Shown here: piece by piece, positions 53,096 through 62,028 of the stretch | How positions within the stretch are numbered: position 1 is the first letter of the stretch | How the letters are laid out: the number at the start of each line of letters is the position of its first letter | Source of the DNA: JBQTGK01 sp052400665 | GTDB taxonomy: Bacteria > Bacteroidota > Bacteroidia > Bacteroidales > Marinifilaceae | Direction: 5' to 3' (one strand) | Assembly: GCA_052400665.1 (NCBI GenBank) | Contig: JBQTGK010000003.1 | Length of the DNA: 64,000 bases | Notes under the pieces: generated by a model | Seen by the model: the letters and a program-made list of their open reading frames with translations, nothing else | Told to the model about the DNA's origin: nothing | Database searches by the model: none | Translations under genes and position numbers: made by a program

Positions 53096-53167
53096 TACGA
53101 TTAATTTCGTAGATAAAAGTATACGAAACTTTTCGTACTTCAAAGTGTTATTACGAAAATCTTCGTA
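53096..53167 (-). promoter_or_regulatory. Triple BlaI operator with embedded promoter
   Basis: Three copies of TACGA-N6-TCGTA at 53096-53111, 53122-53137 and 53152-53167. On the minus strand a TACTTTTA box (53114-53121), a near match to TAnnTTTG, sits exactly between the first two copies, so bound repressor would cover both the -7 region and the transcript start. Confidence 0.7.
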
Positions 53168-53387
53168 TTTAAATGTTAATTTGTAACATTTAGGCTATTA
53201 TATGGCTTTTTCATCGTTTTAGCTAGACTTTAATTTTCGTTATTTCCCGCTTTTTTTGTATTTTATATTAAAGTATTGTTTTTAACGGAAAAGGAAGAAA
53301 AGGAAACAAAACTCTCAATCGGAAAATCCGGTTAAAGGTTATACGCCTTACTGTACAAATCAAATTTAAACCATAGAACAAAAAGTT

Positions 53388-53861
53388 ATGCCTATTCGTA
53401 AGTTAAAAGAGTTTTTAGATGAAAGACACATAAAATATGTAACGATTCGGCATTCATCAGCCTACACGGCTCAGCAGATTGCTGCATCGGCCCATGTACC
53501 GGGTAAGATGTTGGCAAAAACAGTAATGATTAAGATTGATGGAAGAATGGGAATGGCAGTATTGCCTGCCTCTTATTTAATTGATTTTGATTTGATGAAA
53601 CAAATGTTGGGATGTAAAAAGGTAGAGCTAGCGCATGAACAAGAGTTTAAAGATATTTTTCCTGCTTGTGAAGTAGGAGCAATGCCTCCATTTGGTAATT
53701 TATACGATTTAGAGGTTTACGTGTCTGAAAGTTTAGTAGAAGATGATGATATAGTTTTTAACGCAGGAACTCATACCGAGCTATTGATGCTATCGTATGA
53801 AGATTTTCATAATTGCGTTGAACCCGCTGTTTTAAAATTTACGCACAAGTGTTATGCTTAA
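53388..53861 (+). CDS. YbaK/ProX-type aminoacyl-tRNA deacylase-like protein
   Basis: A 157-residue protein of the YbaK/EbsC fold: HSSAYTAQQIAASAHVPG, LAKTVMIKIDGRMGMAVLPAS with the usual catalytic-area Lys, and GAMPPFGNLYDLEVYV. Relatives remove wrong amino acids from tRNA or act on small metabolites; the exact substrate is not known. The 311-bp upstream gap contains the BlaI operators (minus strand) and a short CGGA-AAA-TCCG palindrome near 53321-53331. Monocistronic. Confidence 0.9.
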   Translation: MPIRKLKEFLDERHIKYVTIRHSSAYTAQQIAASAHVPGKMLAKTVMIKIDGRMGMAVLPASYLIDFDLMKQMLGCKKVELAHEQEFKDIFPACEVGAMPPFGNLYDLEVYVSESLVEDDDIVFNAGTHTELLMLSYEDFHNCVEPAVLKFTHKCYA

Positions 53862-53902
53862 ATGTATTAGATAATTAAAATTTAAATTGTGCTTTTCTTT
53901 TC

Positions 53903-54889
53903 TTACTTTTTCTTATTCGATTTATAATCATCAATAATTCCCTCGCAAAGCCACTCTGCTAATGCTTGTCTGTTACCAGCCTTGGTAAACCTTATCTGAT
54001 CACGATAATTATTAATATTGCCTAGTTCGACAAATACCGATGGCGAAATTGTAGTTTTTAAAACGTACAGTCTTCTGGCTCCGATAGTTCCTGTATATTT
54101 TCTATTGGGTTGATATTTGGCATATTTTGCCTTCATTTTATTTTGCAATGTGAGCGCAAGTTTTTTGCCTTTTTTGCTGCTTGCATGATGATAAAAATAG
54201 ACATCAGTTCTATTGCTTTTGCTTCTGGAATCGAGGTGCAGTACAATTAATCGTTGATAAGTTCCAGCTTTCTCTTTTTTTGCCAGCATATTTACCGCTG
54301 CAGCTCTTTGTCTTAGACGGGGAGTTTGTTTTTTTGGAATAACTAAATTAGGAAAGCAATACTCATCTTTATCGGGTTTTAAATAAGCAGCATCGCGAAT
54401 TCCATCGTTTTTATCCTGAATAATAAAATGAACTTTTGCTCCATGTGCAATTAATTCTTTGCCCATTCGTAAAACTATATCATAGGCATATTCATCTTCA
54501 CATATTTTATTCCCAGATACTTTTCCAACAGCACCCGGATCGGGTCCACCATGACCTGCCAACAAATGAATTACTGCTCCACTTAGTACATTATCTACTT
54601 GTTTAATATTCTCATGTTTAGATCCTAATAAAGAAATTTTGTGATTTGGATAGAGCAAAGGGACCTTGTATTTTTTACCAGCAATAAGATGTCCTGATTT
54701 TGTAAATCTATTTTTGTTTAGCTCTTTAAACTTAAGAGTGTATTGCTTAGGTTTTAATTGGTTTCGAAGTAGAAAAGCATTAAGACCTTCGCCTTTTTTT
54801 ACACTTACCCATTTGTAGGTTTGTTGTGCCAATAGGGGAGTTGTGTAGGTAAAAAATAGAATTAATAAGAATGTTATATATCTTGACAT
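53903..54889 (-). CDS. N-acetylmuramoyl-L-alanine amidase with LysM-like N-terminus
   Basis: A 328-residue exported protein (signal ending PLLAQ). Residues about 25-85 form a LysM-like segment (YKWVSVKKGEGLNAFLLRNQL ... IAGKKYKVP) that should bind peptidoglycan. The Amidase_3 domain (about 105-320) keeps zinc and catalytic residues: His in LLAGHGGPDPGAVG, Glu in CEDEYAYDIV, His in LIVLHLDSRS and Glu in VFVELGNI. It cuts the bond between MurNAc and the stem peptide, in cell division or wall turnover. Confidence 0.88.
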   Translation of the reverse strand: MSRYITFLLILFFTYTTPLLAQQTYKWVSVKKGEGLNAFLLRNQLKPKQYTLKFKELNKNRFTKSGHLIAGKKYKVPLLYPNHKISLLGSKHENIKQVDNVLSGAVIHLLAGHGGPDPGAVGKVSGNKICEDEYAYDIVLRMGKELIAHGAKVHFIIQDKNDGIRDAAYLKPDKDEYCFPNLVIPKKQTPRLRQRAAAVNMLAKKEKAGTYQRLIVLHLDSRSKSNRTDVYFYHHASSKKGKKLALTLQNKMKAKYAKYQPNRKYTGTIGARRLYVLKTTISPSVFVELGNINNYRDQIRFTKAGNRQALAEWLCEGIIDDYKSNKKK

Positions 54890-54978
54890 TGGAGCGTATT
54901 TGATTTTGAATCATTAAAAATAAATGATTTTATTAGATATTTTATTGATCTGATTCAATAACTTTCAATATCATTATT

Positions 54979-55845
54979 TTATTGTTTCGAAATTGTTTTA
55001 AGATCTAAGGAATAGCTGCTAAAAATTCCAAAAGCTCCTTCAATATTTGAGTAAAGTCTTGTTTTATTATAAAATGGTAAATTGTCTCTGTTTTCAATAG
55101 CTACATACGACCTTTCATAATTGTAGTAATCTTTTGAGAGGTGGTACAATTCAATTCTATATTCAGAAATATCAGTGGAAATTTCATCATTTAATAAGTA
55201 GAAAGAAATAGTAAGTTGTGAACTTTTAGAGTTTTCATCAGAGAAACTTCGACTTCCTGCTAGCATGTTTTGTTCAAAATCAGTTTCATTTACAGCTAAG
55301 TTTCCTTCAAATACAATATCATTGCTATAATAGTTGAGCAATTGACTAAAATCTGCTGATACACCTTTTACAAGTAGCATATAGTAGTCGTTTTTTGTTG
55401 GATCGTCTGAGAAGTTTAGAGTGAAAGTAGTTTTTCCATCTTTATAATTATTGATTTGTTCAACTTTATCAATGATAACTTTTTCCGGAGAAATGGTACT
55501 GGCCTTTATTTCAGCAAAATCAGGATGAATAACGGATATTTCATAGTTTGTCTGACCTTCCAAGTGATAGTTTGGATATTCGTAGTTGCCATTACTTTTG
55601 TGATTTAATTGGCCTAAACTCTGTTTGTTTTTATAAAGAGTAATGATTGCGTCTGTAATAGAATGGCTTTCTTCATATAAATCAGTACTCATAGTAAGAT
55701 TAACATGGATTGAACTATCAACTCCAATTAATGAATTTAAAGCTAACATTGGTTTTTCTTTGGTTTGTGGTACATTTTCTTCTTCTTCGCAAGAATAGAG
55801 CAAAACAAAGAGGAATAAACAAATTAGATATTTAAAACAATTCAT
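54979..55845 (-). CDS. DUF4249 lipoprotein
   Basis: A 288-residue protein with lipoprotein signal (LLYSC, Cys at about residue 19, followed by EEEE, a surface-export-like acidic stretch). It follows the DUF4249 pattern: a beta-rich N-terminal domain (ITDAIITLYKNKQSLG ... YEISVIHPDF) and SFYLLNDEISTDISEYRIELYHLSKDYYNY. In Bacteroidota DUF4249 proteins are paired with TonB-dependent receptors carrying an STN domain. It starts 10 bp after the receptor gene ends, as expected for that pair. Ligand unknown. Confidence 0.87.
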   Translation of the reverse strand: MNCFKYLICLFLFVLLYSCEEEENVPQTKEKPMLALNSLIGVDSSIHVNLTMSTDLYEESHSITDAIITLYKNKQSLGQLNHKSNGNYEYPNYHLEGQTNYEISVIHPDFAEIKASTISPEKVIIDKVEQINNYKDGKTTFTLNFSDDPTKNDYYMLLVKGVSADFSQLLNYYSNDIVFEGNLAVNETDFEQNMLAGSRSFSDENSKSSQLTISFYLLNDEISTDISEYRIELYHLSKDYYNYERSYVAIENRDNLPFYNKTRLYSNIEGAFGIFSSYSLDLKTISKQ

Positions 55846-55855
55846 GTTTAAAGAT

Positions 55856-58441
55856 TTAAAATTTATAAGAATAACTAATGCTTGGAATAAACGAAAAGAG
55901 GTTTACTTTTTTTAGCTTATAATCATCGTTAAATGAATCGCTTTCAGATACATACATATAGCTTGTGTTTTTTCGATTGTAAAAATTATAAATGCTTATA
56001 TCCCAAGATCGTACGCCATGTTTTTTCTGTTTAATGAAACTAATTGAGAAATCTAGTCTATGATAATCTGGAAGTCGATAAGAGTTTCTCTCTGAATAGA
56101 CTGGTCTACTTTGGCTTACAGCAGGATTGTAAGGAGAAAGTGTTGAAATATAAGATGTAGACAATGTAGCAGGTACACCTGTTCCATAAGTCCAGTATGC
56201 CGAGCATTTGGTTCTTTTACTAATAAATTGATTGACTTGAATTGAAAAATTATGACGGCGATCGTATGGTGAAGCGTACGATTTTCCACCATTTATTTCA
56301 TTGTATTTTACTCTCGATCGGGAAAGTGTATAGGATATGTTTCCATTTGTTTTTCCTTGACTTTTGCTTAAGCCGATTTCCATTCCATTACTCCATCCTT
56401 TGCCATTTTCAACCCTATTTTCCCAATCATCACTGATATTCTGTAAATAGGATGTTTCTTTAAGATCTAGTAAGTTACGGCTTAATTTGTGGTAAAATTC
56501 TATGTTTAATTTAATAGATTTATTAAAGGCATAATGTGAGCCGACTGTGTACTGAAAAGAATCGATGGGTTTTATTTTTTTTGTAACAGGAAACCACAGG
56601 TCTGTTGGTAAATTTAATGTACTTGTTCTAAGCAAATGAAGATACTGAGTCATTTGTGAAAAACTAGCTGTGAATGACCATCTTGGATTAATAAAGTATT
56701 GTGAATTTAATCTGGGTTCGAGAGTAGAGTAATAGGTGTTTTCAACAATGAAACTACTCCAGCGAGTTCCCATATTAACCAATAATTTCTTACCAAACCT
56801 AATTTGACACTCTCCAAATAAATTTATTTCTTTCGATTTTATAAGTTCATTGGTTGAGATATTAGTATTACTAAGACTTGTATTTTTTAGAAATTCGCTG
56901 CCTGGTTTTGTATGATGCAAGGACGCTTCCAAGCCAAATTTCATATAGTGTTTATAGTCGGGAATAAAATCAAATTCGGTTTTAAACGAGAAATCTCTAA
57001 TCCCTGATTTAAATTCGTAATTGTAATTTTCTTTATAATCAGAAACATTGGTTTTTTCGTTTCGTTTATTTTTGAGTAAAAATGTGTATTTACTTAGAAT
57101 TAAACTTGTGTTTCCAAATAAGTGGTTGTTGTAAACATGATTCCAGCGCAGAGAGTTTGTGAAATTACCCCAACCCAGTTTATTATTCGATTTTTCTCTA
57201 ATATTAGATGAAATATCTTCGGTATTTTTTACCGTGGCCAAATCTCCTCCCCAGTAGGAGCTAAAATACAGTTTATCGCGTTGTGAAAATCGATGTACAA
57301 TTTTCCAGTTTAGATCCCCAAAATAGTATCCTGCTTTAACATCGCTATCTGCTATTTCTAAAATTCCATTCACCAGCAGATCAAGATATGTTCTTCTAAG
57401 AGATAAATTAAATGTTGTTTTTTCTTTATTAATTGGACCATTGAGGTTGAATTTTGCTGTAAGTAATCCTAAGCTATAACTTCCTTCCAATTTCTTTGTA
57501 TTTCCATCTTTCATTCTGATATCTAAAACAGAAGAAACTCTACCTCCATAGTGAGCTGGAAATCCACCTTTAATTAATTTTACTTGTTTAATGGCATCCT
57601 GATTAAAAACTGAATATAATCCCATTAGGTGAGAAGAATAGTAAACAGGAACATCATCTAAAAGGATAAGGTTTTGATCGGAAGAGCCATTGCGTATATT
57701 TAATCCACCTAAGCCTTCGTTGCTATTTTGGACTCCGGGAAGGTGAAGTAAATTTTGAAATAAATCATTCTCACCAAAAACACCTGTTTGTTTCATAGTT
57801 TTACCCTGCATGGTGTTGGCACTAACAAATAAGTGATTAATGTTGTTGGCTTTATTAGTAGCTGTTACCTGAACTTCCTGCAATATTGTTTTAGGTTTTA
57901 AAGCAATGTTAATACTTGTATCCCGTTGCAATTCAATATCCAGTAAAACTTCTTCGTAACCTACAAACGAAAACTGTAATAAATGGGTGTTGTTTTTAAG
58001 GCTTAAACTGTAAAAGCCAAAGTTATTACTCACTGTTCCAGTAAAGTTACTCAAATTTGCAATTGTGGCATTTATTAGCATTTCGCCAGATTCTTCATCG
58101 CTAATGTATCCGCTAATTCGGTATTTTCTTTTGCTTGGTGGGATAGAAACAATAAATATTTTGTATCCTTTTGATTGAATTTTAAAAGTTGTATTATTCA
58201 CCGATTGATTTAAAATACTTTTAATTGTAGCAACAGAATCGGAAAGTTGAATGTATTTATTGGTATTTAATTCGCTGGTGAAACTAAATTGGGCATTGCT
58301 CTGTTTTGTAATTTCCTCTAACAATTCCGATAACAAAAAATTGCATTTTGGAAGCTTTATTTCTTGTTGCAAGTTAATGTTTTGGCAATACGATGAAAAA
58401 GAGATGATTAAAAGGGATAGAGTGAAAATATGTTTTACCAT
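55856..58441 (-). CDS. TonB-dependent receptor with STN signalling domain
   Basis: An 861-residue protein. After the signal peptide (to about 19) comes an STN/secretin short N-terminal domain (about 25-100; LLSELLEEITKQSNAQFSF), a CarboxypepD_reg-like domain (about 108-190; YRISGYISDEESGEMLINATI), a plug (about 205-310; NIRNGSSDQNLILLDDVPVYYSSHL) and the barrel. STN receptors pass a ligand signal through FecR-like proteins to an ECF sigma factor; both are encoded just upstream. With DUF4249 downstream it forms an uptake or sensing pair. Confidence 0.9.
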   Translation of the reverse strand: MVKHIFTLSLLIISFSSYCQNINLQQEIKLPKCNFLLSELLEEITKQSNAQFSFTSELNTNKYIQLSDSVATIKSILNQSVNNTTFKIQSKGYKIFIVSIPPSKRKYRISGYISDEESGEMLINATIANLSNFTGTVSNNFGFYSLSLKNNTHLLQFSFVGYEEVLLDIELQRDTSINIALKPKTILQEVQVTATNKANNINHLFVSANTMQGKTMKQTGVFGENDLFQNLLHLPGVQNSNEGLGGLNIRNGSSDQNLILLDDVPVYYSSHLMGLYSVFNQDAIKQVKLIKGGFPAHYGGRVSSVLDIRMKDGNTKKLEGSYSLGLLTAKFNLNGPINKEKTTFNLSLRRTYLDLLVNGILEIADSDVKAGYYFGDLNWKIVHRFSQRDKLYFSSYWGGDLATVKNTEDISSNIREKSNNKLGWGNFTNSLRWNHVYNNHLFGNTSLILSKYTFLLKNKRNEKTNVSDYKENYNYEFKSGIRDFSFKTEFDFIPDYKHYMKFGLEASLHHTKPGSEFLKNTSLSNTNISTNELIKSKEINLFGECQIRFGKKLLVNMGTRWSSFIVENTYYSTLEPRLNSQYFINPRWSFTASFSQMTQYLHLLRTSTLNLPTDLWFPVTKKIKPIDSFQYTVGSHYAFNKSIKLNIEFYHKLSRNLLDLKETSYLQNISDDWENRVENGKGWSNGMEIGLSKSQGKTNGNISYTLSRSRVKYNEINGGKSYASPYDRRHNFSIQVNQFISKRTKCSAYWTYGTGVPATLSTSYISTLSPYNPAVSQSRPVYSERNSYRLPDYHRLDFSISFIKQKKHGVRSWDISIYNFYNRKNTSYMYVSESDSFNDDYKLKKVNLFSFIPSISYSYKF

Positions 58442-58498
58442 ATATTAGTAAATGTGATTGGTTTTGAGTGTAAATTTACATATTGTTATCATAAACAA

Positions 58499-58523
58499 CA
58501 AAAGGAAGCCAAATGGCTTCCTT
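58499..58523 (-). terminator. Terminator upstream of TonB receptor gene
   Basis: AAGGAAGCC / GGCTTCCTT with an AAAT loop; on the minus strand a T-rich run follows. It closes the sigma-to-small-protein unit, so the receptor/DUF4249 pair would need its own promoter. Confidence 0.75.
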
Positions 58524-58560
58524 AATTTTAATTAAAGTTAATAATGGTGGTTAAAATAGA

Positions 58561-59022
58561 TTAGATTTCAGACTGTTTTTTAAAAATATATCGAGTAATA
58601 AAAATTCCTTTACCATCTCCTTTGCCACTATCACTTTCAACACCGCTTGTTACAAAAGCCAACTCCCAACCCTGACTTGTGAGTTGATTAATTTTTGAGG
58701 ATAATAGTGCATCGTTTGAAGCAATATTTTGGAAATTGATACCTGCAATACTATAGAAATTTAGCAATTTTGTTTCTGAAAAAAGATTTACTTTGGCATC
58801 TGCTCTTTTTACGGCTTTTTGCTTACTTTTTTTTCCATCGGTTCTTTCGGTAGTGAAATTTTCAGCCTCGATAGGATCTTTTTCTTCAATAATTCTTGAA
58901 CGTCCAATTCCCATAGGAACAATTGATTCTATCGAGGTAATTACTTTATACTCTATTTTTTGAGCGTTTGAAGTTGAGAGAAATCCAAATGTAATAGCTG
59001 CAATAATTAATAACTTTTTCAT
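58561..59022 (-). CDS. Small secreted hypothetical protein
   Basis: A 153-residue protein with signal peptide ending SNAQ. The mature part contains a basic stretch (RTDGKKSKQKAVKRADAKV) and a C-terminal LTSQGWELAFVTSGVES segment like that of DUF4177-type proteins, where a Gly-Trp-Glu-Leu turn is common. I cannot assign a function. It lies between the DUF3575 gene and the STN receptor on the same strand. Confidence 0.6.
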   Translation of the reverse strand: MKKLLIIAAITFGFLSTSNAQKIEYKVITSIESIVPMGIGRSRIIEEKDPIEAENFTTERTDGKKSKQKAVKRADAKVNLFSETKLLNFYSIAGINFQNIASNDALLSSKINQLTSQGWELAFVTSGVESDSGKGDGKGIFITRYIFKKQSEI

Positions 59023-59130
59023 GTTTACTTTTTTATTATTCTTAATAGGTAATTTTATTTACAGGCATAAGTTGGGTGTTAACCCGAACTAATGGATAAT
59101 AAATGTTTATTAAATATGTTTTATGATTGT

Positions 59131-59664
59131 TTAAAATGCGATGCCTAGGGTGATGCCAGCTCTTAGGGTAAAACCATCCCAGCTGCCAGTTTCAAAATCG
59201 TCTTTTGTATCCGAATCAACATCTAAATTAATATTGGTATAGCTTGGGCCAAAAAACCATTCAAAACTAACCCGTTCTTTAAATATATATTGTTGACCAA
59301 TAATCAGACCAGCTCCTAATCCATTCATTTTTGCTTTATCCTTAACTTCATTTTCTAAATTAAAATGTAAATAGCGGGCATAAGGAGCAAGAAAAAATCC
59401 TTCGGGAGCAGGCGAATCGGAAAGGTAAAATCTATATTCGGGCGTAATTCCCCAACCTCTTATTTTAGTATCATCCCAGGTTTTTCCAGTGTATAATAGT
59501 CCTAGTTGTAAACTGCTATTTTCGTTTAGCTGATGTTCGACAAAGAAAGATCCGGTGCGCACCAAAGGACTAAGTAAATTGGCTTTAACTACTGTTTTTT
59601 GAGCATTTGCGAATGAAGTGCCAAGTAGTAAAATAATAGATATAAGTGTAATTTTATTTTTCAT
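59131..59664 (-). CDS. DUF3575-like outer-membrane beta-barrel protein
   Basis: A 177-residue protein with signal peptide ending FANAQ and a terminal Phe (TLGIAF). The start KTVVKANLLSPL and the strands FFVEHQLNENSSLQLGLLY, PEYRFYLSDSPAPEGFFLAPYARY are characteristic of DUF3575 small barrels. It begins 16 bp after fecR-like gene ends, so it is likely co-transcribed with sigma and anti-sigma genes. Function unknown; it could be part of the sensed envelope response. Confidence 0.85.
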   Translation of the reverse strand: MKNKITLISIILLLGTSFANAQKTVVKANLLSPLVRTGSFFVEHQLNENSSLQLGLLYTGKTWDDTKIRGWGITPEYRFYLSDSPAPEGFFLAPYARYLHFNLENEVKDKAKMNGLGAGLIIGQQYIFKERVSFEWFFGPSYTNINLDVDSDTKDDFETGSWDGFTLRAGITLGIAF

Positions 59665-59680
59665 TATTTCTTTATGAGAT

Positions 59681-60658
59681 TTAGTTTGTTCTCTCAGAAA
59701 TGATGAGATGTTTACCTCTTTTAACTGTTTTTACATTTAGTTGTAGTTCTAGTTCAGTTATAACATTATCAATACCTTCATTATTAAATGTACTGTTAAA
59801 ATTAAGTGTATTAATTCGCTCGCATTTATTAGTGATTTTAATACCATAATAGTTTTCAATATATTTTAATACTAAAGGCAATGGTGTTTTTCTGAATCTA
59901 AGAACTCCAGTCTTCCAGGCATCAAAATTAGCTTCATCGTTTACCGATTCGCTAATAACTGAATCGTGTATAATTCCTTTTTCACCTTTCGTTAGGTAAA
60001 CAAGTTTTTTCGTTTTTTGATTGGTAAGACTTACTTTTCCTGAATTAACAGTAACAATGGTTCTTCCATTCTCATCGTTGCGAACATTAAAGGCGGTACC
60101 AAGTACTTTAATAATCGCATTTCCCGAAGTAATTATAAATGGTTTGGAAGGATTCTTTTTTACCTGAAAGTAGGCTTCACCTTCCAATTTTACATTTCGT
60201 ATTTTTGAATCAAACTGATTTGGATATACCAATTTACTTTTCTTATTAAGATATACCTGTGTGCCATCAGCTAAAAGCACTTCTTCTTTCTGCATTTCCG
60301 TTTTTTGTTGAGCTAGTTTCCCAAATCCTGGAGTGGTTTGATATAGGAAAATATAGCTCAGGGAAAGTAAAATTATAATCGAAGCAGCATATCTCATAAA
60401 AACACTGAGTTTTCTGGTTGTTACAGAAGAGTTACTTTTGGCTTTTACAGATTTCCAATCTGCTTCAACATCAATTTGATTAAAGACCTCTATTTTTTTA
60501 CTCTTTTCCCAAATTTTTTGCATTTTTTTAAAAGATTCTTTGTTTTCAGGATTAGCATTCATCCATTTTTGGAATGTTTTCAATTCATCTTCCGAAGCTT
60601 TTTGATTTAAAATGCTTACTAATATTTGTTCGTTTATATGTTGTTTTTTTTCTTTCAT
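59681..60658 (-). CDS. FecR-family anti-sigma factor
   Basis: A 325-residue protein: an N-terminal cytoplasmic anti-sigma region (about 1-80), one membrane helix (about 87-105, YAASIIILLSLSYIFLYQ), the FecR domain (about 130-235; VLLADGTQVYLNKKSKLVYP, LEGEAYFQVKKNPSKPFIITS) and the DUF4974 C-terminal domain (about 255-320; TPLPLVLKYIENYYGI), which is STN-like. It should bind the ECF sigma factor and receive the signal of the STN receptor. Its start is preceded by its own copy of the ECF-type motif. Confidence 0.93.
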   Translation of the reverse strand: MKEKKQHINEQILVSILNQKASEDELKTFQKWMNANPENKESFKKMQKIWEKSKKIEVFNQIDVEADWKSVKAKSNSSVTTRKLSVFMRYAASIIILLSLSYIFLYQTTPGFGKLAQQKTEMQKEEVLLADGTQVYLNKKSKLVYPNQFDSKIRNVKLEGEAYFQVKKNPSKPFIITSGNAIIKVLGTAFNVRNDENGRTIVTVNSGKVSLTNQKTKKLVYLTKGEKGIIHDSVISESVNDEANFDAWKTGVLRFRKTPLPLVLKYIENYYGIKITNKCERINTLNFNSTFNNEGIDNVITELELQLNVKTVKRGKHLIISERTN

Positions 60659-60676
60659 TTCGTTTTTCTGTTAGTA

Positions 60677-60703
60677 AGACAAATAATTTTACTGTTACAC
60701 GTA
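60677..60703 (-). promoter_or_regulatory. ECF-type promoter candidate before fecR-like gene
   Basis: On the minus strand TACGTGTAACA-N10-TTGTCT. The same bipartite element precedes the sigma gene at 61371-61397. The TTGTCT part lies 18 bp before the start codon. Confidence 0.6.
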
Positions 60704-60723
60704 CTTAAGAATTTAAAAAAAAC

Positions 60724-61296
60724 TCATAATTCTTTTAGTAGCCATAAAATGAGTAAGCTAGCTAACATGGGACCAATTTTATTGCGCAATATTTTTAATG
60801 CTTTGCTTATTTGTGTTTCAACTGTACGTTTCGATATTTCTAATTTATTGGCAATTTCCTGATTGGTGTATCCATTAAATCGATTCATTTTAAAAATACG
60901 CTGACATTGTTCTGGTAATTTATCAATAGCCTTATATAGTTGGTACTCCAATTCTGTTTGCTCCAGTATTTTATCGGCTCCAATACCAATATCCGAATTT
61001 AAATATCTGATACTATCATGATGTCGGGCATGTGTGTTTTTCTGTTTTATGCTATTTAAGCAAGCATTTCGAACACAGGTGTATAAATGAGCTTTTGCTG
61101 ATGTATGAATCTTTACAGAATTTTTGTTATCAATTAGATTAACAAAAACATTTTGTACAATTTCACGTGAATCATCCAGATCCGATAGAAATTTGTGAGC
61201 ATAGGCTGTTAAAACAGAATAATGTTCTTTAAATAGTTCTTCAATTCTTTTTTCTGTAAGCAATTCTACTGAATTGTTCTCTTGTGTGTGTGTCAT
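60724..61296 (-). CDS. ECF RNA polymerase sigma factor (FecI-like)
   Basis: A 190-residue sigma-70 ECF protein. Region 2 (about 20-85) contains YAHKFLSDLDDSREIVQNVFVNL; region 4 (about 110-170) contains LPEQCQRIFKMNRFNGYTNQEIA and the helix-turn-helix LEISKRTVETQISKALKIL. The C-terminal 12 residues (LASLLILWLLKEL) are unusually hydrophobic. It belongs to the Bacteroidota group paired with FecR/DUF4974. A motif shared with the fecR-like promoter suggests that it activates its own gene. Confidence 0.94.
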   Translation of the reverse strand: MTHTQENNSVELLTEKRIEELFKEHYSVLTAYAHKFLSDLDDSREIVQNVFVNLIDNKNSVKIHTSAKAHLYTCVRNACLNSIKQKNTHARHHDSIRYLNSDIGIGADKILEQTELEYQLYKAIDKLPEQCQRIFKMNRFNGYTNQEIANKLEISKRTVETQISKALKILRNKIGPMLASLLILWLLKEL

Positions 61297-61370
61297 TTAA
61301 TAAATCGACCTTAAATGAATAGTGCTGTTTTTATCATGTAGAAAGGAAATTTAAACCCTTTCCTATAAAT

Positions 61371-61397
61371 AGACAATTAAAACTTTTGTTACACGTA
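61371..61397 (-). promoter_or_regulatory. ECF-type promoter candidate before sigma gene
   Basis: On the minus strand TACGTGTAACA-N10-TTGTCT, identical in all 17 fixed positions and in spacing to the copy before the fecR-like gene. Predicts a leader of about 65 nt. Confidence 0.6.
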
Positions 61398-61451
61398 TTG
61401 TATTTCGAAAAAAATACAAATTTTATCAAACTAGAATTATCCGGATACAAG

Positions 61452-61480
61452 AAAACCGAAGTTTAAGGGCTTCGGTTTTT
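61452..61480 (-). terminator. Terminator after 175-residue membrane protein gene
   Basis: AAAACCGAAG / CTTCGGTTTT with an 8-nt loop and T-rich flank, 21 bp past the stop at 61501. Confidence 0.8.
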
Positions 61481-61500
61481 ATTTGTAAGTGTTTATTAAC

Positions 61501-62028
61501 CTAGCTGACAGGTTTTGTGTTTTTTTGATTGATTTTTATAATCCATCTTGAAATATTTCTTGAATTTGTAATTAAAATATATCCTAGAATGTATTGTAAT
61601 AGTATAGAAATATCATGAGCCATATAATGATTAATGTTGGTGCTGTCTATAAAGTAATCTGCAGCTCGAATGATTGTTGAGATAAAATTTGATAGTTGAA
61701 AAATCAGGATAGAAATACCAATAATAACCAAACTTACATCTAAAATATTCTTGTAATTGGTATCGAAGTTTAAATTAATAATAGTATCCTCTTTAATTAT
61801 TCTTTTTGTGATAGAAGAAGATTTAAAAATTAAAACATAACCAATAAGAAAAGTGATAAGTGCTCCTGCAAAAAATAAAATAATAGATAAATAATCTATT
61901 GAAGAAGAATTATACGGAGTGAACATACTTTTTAGATAGTGTATATCTTTAAAGTATAACAGAGCAGTAATAATTACATTAATTCCAAATAGTTTTAGAC
62001 TCAGGTCGATAATTTCGCTTTTTTTCAC
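61501..62028 (-). CDS. Hypothetical four-helix membrane protein
   Basis: A 175-residue protein with a GTG start at 62028 and hydrophobic segments at about 12-24, 44-68, 97-120 and 140-155. The family is not recognised. The start codon overlaps the stop of the DUF2167 pseudogene upstream (GTGA), so the two were once translated together and it was probably a partner of the DUF2167 protein. With that gene dead, its expression may be reduced. Confidence 0.65.
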   Translation of the reverse strand: MKKSEIIDLSLKLFGINVIITALLYFKDIHYLKSMFTPYNSSSIDYLSIILFFAGALITFLIGYVLIFKSSSITKRIIKEDTIINLNFDTNYKNILDVSLVIIGISILIFQLSNFISTIIRAADYFIDSTNINHYMAHDISILLQYILGYILITNSRNISRWIIKINQKNTKPVS

